Positions 62,863 through 64,000 of a stretch of 64,000 bases of DNA are shown piece after piece. The stretch lies in contig NZ_FNTA01000004.1 of NCBI RefSeq assembly GCF_900105055.1, forward strand, positions 4,867,501 through 4,931,500, given 5' to 3'. The number at the start of each line of letters is the position of its first letter. The stretch's first letter is position 1. Under the pieces are notes generated by a model. It saw nothing but the letters and a program-made list of their open reading frames with translations, made no database searches and was not told the DNA's origin. The position numbers and the translations under genes were made by a program. This DNA comes from Amycolatopsis lurida. GTDB lineage: Bacteria; Actinomycetota; Actinomycetes; Mycobacteriales; Pseudonocardiaceae.

Positions 62863-63629
62863 GAGACCGCCTCCCGGTCGACCGTGCTCCAGCGGAACGC
62901 CCGCCTGCCGATCATCTCGAGCCCGCCGTTGATGAGGAAGCCGAGCGCGCCGACCACCACGGTGCCGGCGAGCACGAGGTCGAACCTGGTGGAACCGGTG
63001 CTGGCCTGCATGATGAAGTTGCCGATGCCGAGTTTGGCGCCGGCGAGGAACTCGGTACTGACCACCGCGATCAGCGCGATGTTGGCGGACAGCCGGACCC
63101 CGGTGAACACGAACGGCGCGGTATGCGGCAGCGCCACCGACGTCAACGTCCGGAACTTGCTGGTACCGCAGGCTTTCGCGGTCTCCTGCAGCACGGGGTC
63201 GATCTCGCCGAGCGCGTAGATCGTGTTGAACATGATGGGCCACAACGACGCGTACACGGCCAGCGTGATCTTCGCTTCGGGCCCGCCGCCGATCAGCAGG
63301 AGCACCAGCGGGATCAGCGCGACGGCGGGGATCGGCCGCAGGAACTCGATGACCACCGCGGTCGCGGTGCGCAGGCCGGGGATGCTGCCCAGCAGCAGCC
63401 CGGCGGGCACGGCGATGGCGACCGCGATCAGCAGGGCGATCGCCCACGCGAGGAACGTGGCGACCAGGTCCCGGATGAACTGGGTCTCGCCGAACTGTTC
63501 GAAGATCGTCACGAGGACGACGGACGGCGGGGGGAGGAACTCTTTACGGACCAGGCCGGCCTGGACGATCACTTCCCAGACGAGGAAGAAACCGGCCAGA
63601 CCGGCCAGGGCACGGAGAAGTCGTGGCAC
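62859..63629 (-). CDS. ABC transporter permease (SsuC/TauC type), first
   Basis: This is a 256-residue permease with about six helices. The start LLRALAGLAGFFLVWEVIVQ and the phrase FLPPPSVVLVTI are typical. The coupling motif is ETAKACGTSKFRTLTSVALP, and GVRLSANIALIAVVSTEFL follows. The GTG at 63629 has AAAGGT about six bases upstream, overlapping the TAA of the solute-binding gene. It is the second gene of the operon. Two different permeases in one importer suggest a more complex substrate path than in plain sulfonate transporters. Confidence 0.92.
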   Translation of the reverse strand: MPRLLRALAGLAGFFLVWEVIVQAGLVRKEFLPPPSVVLVTIFEQFGETQFIRDLVATFLAWAIALLIAVAIAVPAGLLLGSIPGLRTATAVVIEFLRPIPAVALIPLVLLLIGGGPEAKITLAVYASLWPIMFNTIYALGEIDPVLQETAKACGTSKFRTLTSVALPHTAPFVFTGVRLSANIALIAVVSTEFLAGAKLGIGNFIMQASTGSTRFDLVLAGTVVVGALGFLINGGLEMIGRRAFRWSTVDREAVS

Positions 63630-63637
63630 CTTGACCT

Positions 63638-64000
63638 TTATCCAGCTTGAGGGGCGAGCATCGGAGCGGCGTCGAGCTTGGCCGTGATCACTCCGGTCTG
63701 CAGCAGCAGGTCCGGCACGCGCTGCAGGCGACGGGCGTCCAGTGTGGACCCGAACGTCGGCAGCGTGAGCAGTGAAGCGGTTTCGGCGTCGACCTTGGCG
63801 TACTTGACGATCATCGGTTCGATCTTGGAACGGTCGGCCGAATCGCGCACGGCCTTGGCCAGTGCGCGCTGGAACGCGGCCAGCGTCTTGGGGTTCTTGT
63901 CCACGAAGGAGCCGAGCGCACCGAAGCCCGCCAGGGGGAAGTCCTGGGTGGCGCCGGTCGAGATGTCGACGACCGGGGTCGCGCCGACGACCTTCGAGGC
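63638..64000 (-). CDS. ABC solute-binding protein, paralogue of the orphan lipoprotein (5' part outside window)
   Basis: The frame is open to the right window edge, so only the last 120 residues are seen. They read as the C-terminal lobe of an NMT1/SsuA-like binding protein: VDISTGATQDFPLAGFGALG, KTLAAFQRALAKAVRDSAD and LLTLPTFGSTLDARRLQRV. The corresponding part of the 54741-55700 lipoprotein reads ARGATLDFPMSSYVSTGAFG and ISLGTYPVSLNGIRLQRV, so the two are paralogues. It is the first visible gene of the importer operon; the promoter and any lipobox lie outside the window. Confidence 0.88.
   Translation of the reverse strand, partial: ASKVVGATPVVDISTGATQDFPLAGFGALGSFVDKNPKTLAAFQRALAKAVRDSADRSKIEPMIVKYAKVDAETASLLTLPTFGSTLDARRLQRVPDLLLQTGVITAKLDAAPMLAPQAG

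Overview
The window is a chromosomal segment of a high-GC actinomycete, most probably a member of the Pseudonocardiaceae close to Amycolatopsis. This is inferred from the strong G/C preference at third codon positions, the many GTG and TTG starts, two AfsR-type BTAD/NB-ARC/TPR regulators, a DasR-type GntR regulator with its operator, a menaquinone gene (menC), and gene order shared with mycobacteria. No rRNA, tRNA, CRISPR array, insertion sequence or prophage was seen. Sixty-two protein genes are listed. The first (AfsR-type regulator) and the last (ABC solute-binding protein) run off the window edges. No stretch longer than 300 bases lacks a gene.

Layout. 1-9 kb: an AfsR-type regulator, a DUF4190 membrane protein, an unusual two-gene unit of unknown function (3359-4716), an OmpA/BON protein with a small membrane partner, an SGNH esterase and a DUF3159 membrane protein. 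8-11 kb: an amino-sugar module (SIS-domain protein plus N-acetylglucosamine-kinase-like protein) behind a DasR operator and divergent from a DasR-like gene. 11-14.5 kb: a drug exporter, a threonine dehydratase and a hypothetical membrane protein. 14.5-25.4 kb: thiamine biosynthesis (thiE, thiO-thiS-thiG, two thiD-like genes, thiC) with two TPP riboswitches. These are interleaved with a MarR regulator, a voltage-gated channel, a quinone oxidoreductase/HxlR pair and a secreted phosphodiesterase. 25.4-28.4 kb: a LysE exporter and a secreted GH15 glucoamylase-like enzyme.

28.4-43.4 kb matches a block known from Mycobacterium tuberculosis: def, DUF3263, a LytR_C protein, a CDC48-like ATPase, pssA, psd, moeA and groEL2. 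Here it is interrupted by a GlsB-type protein, an ArsR/MFS pair with an iterated operator, two AIM24 proteins, a cold-shock protein and a Ser/Thr kinase. groEL is preceded by two CIRCE elements. 43.6-47.5 kb: PspC, three exported proteins (a PheC-like dehydratase, a cysteine-containing domain protein and an M23 peptidase) and menC. 47.5-54.7 kb: a second AfsR-type regulator, a DUF72 protein, a DUF4253 protein, an XPB-type helicase and a membrane-anchored protein. 54.7-64 kb: an orphan solute-binding lipoprotein divergent from a NIT-domain histidine kinase, CutC, a benzoylformate-decarboxylase-like TPP enzyme, and a complete ABC importer operon whose binding protein is a paralogue of the orphan lipoprotein.

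The most unusual structural feature is that nearly every junction between convergent genes carries a long inverted repeat. Several of these belong to repeated families: a 22-28 bp arm family at 6152, 35145 and 61081; a 21-22 bp arm family at 22676, 28362 and 54689; and a 21-bp tandem unit at 12602 and 43437. In one junction the stop codons of both flanking genes lie inside the repeat. A second dispersed signal is the 13-bp palindrome GTCC-N5-GGAC, found at least ten times. The best candidates for a poorly described system are the orphan lipoprotein/NIT-kinase pair with two operator-like repeats between them, the 3359-4716 two-gene unit, and the three-box operator at 35248.
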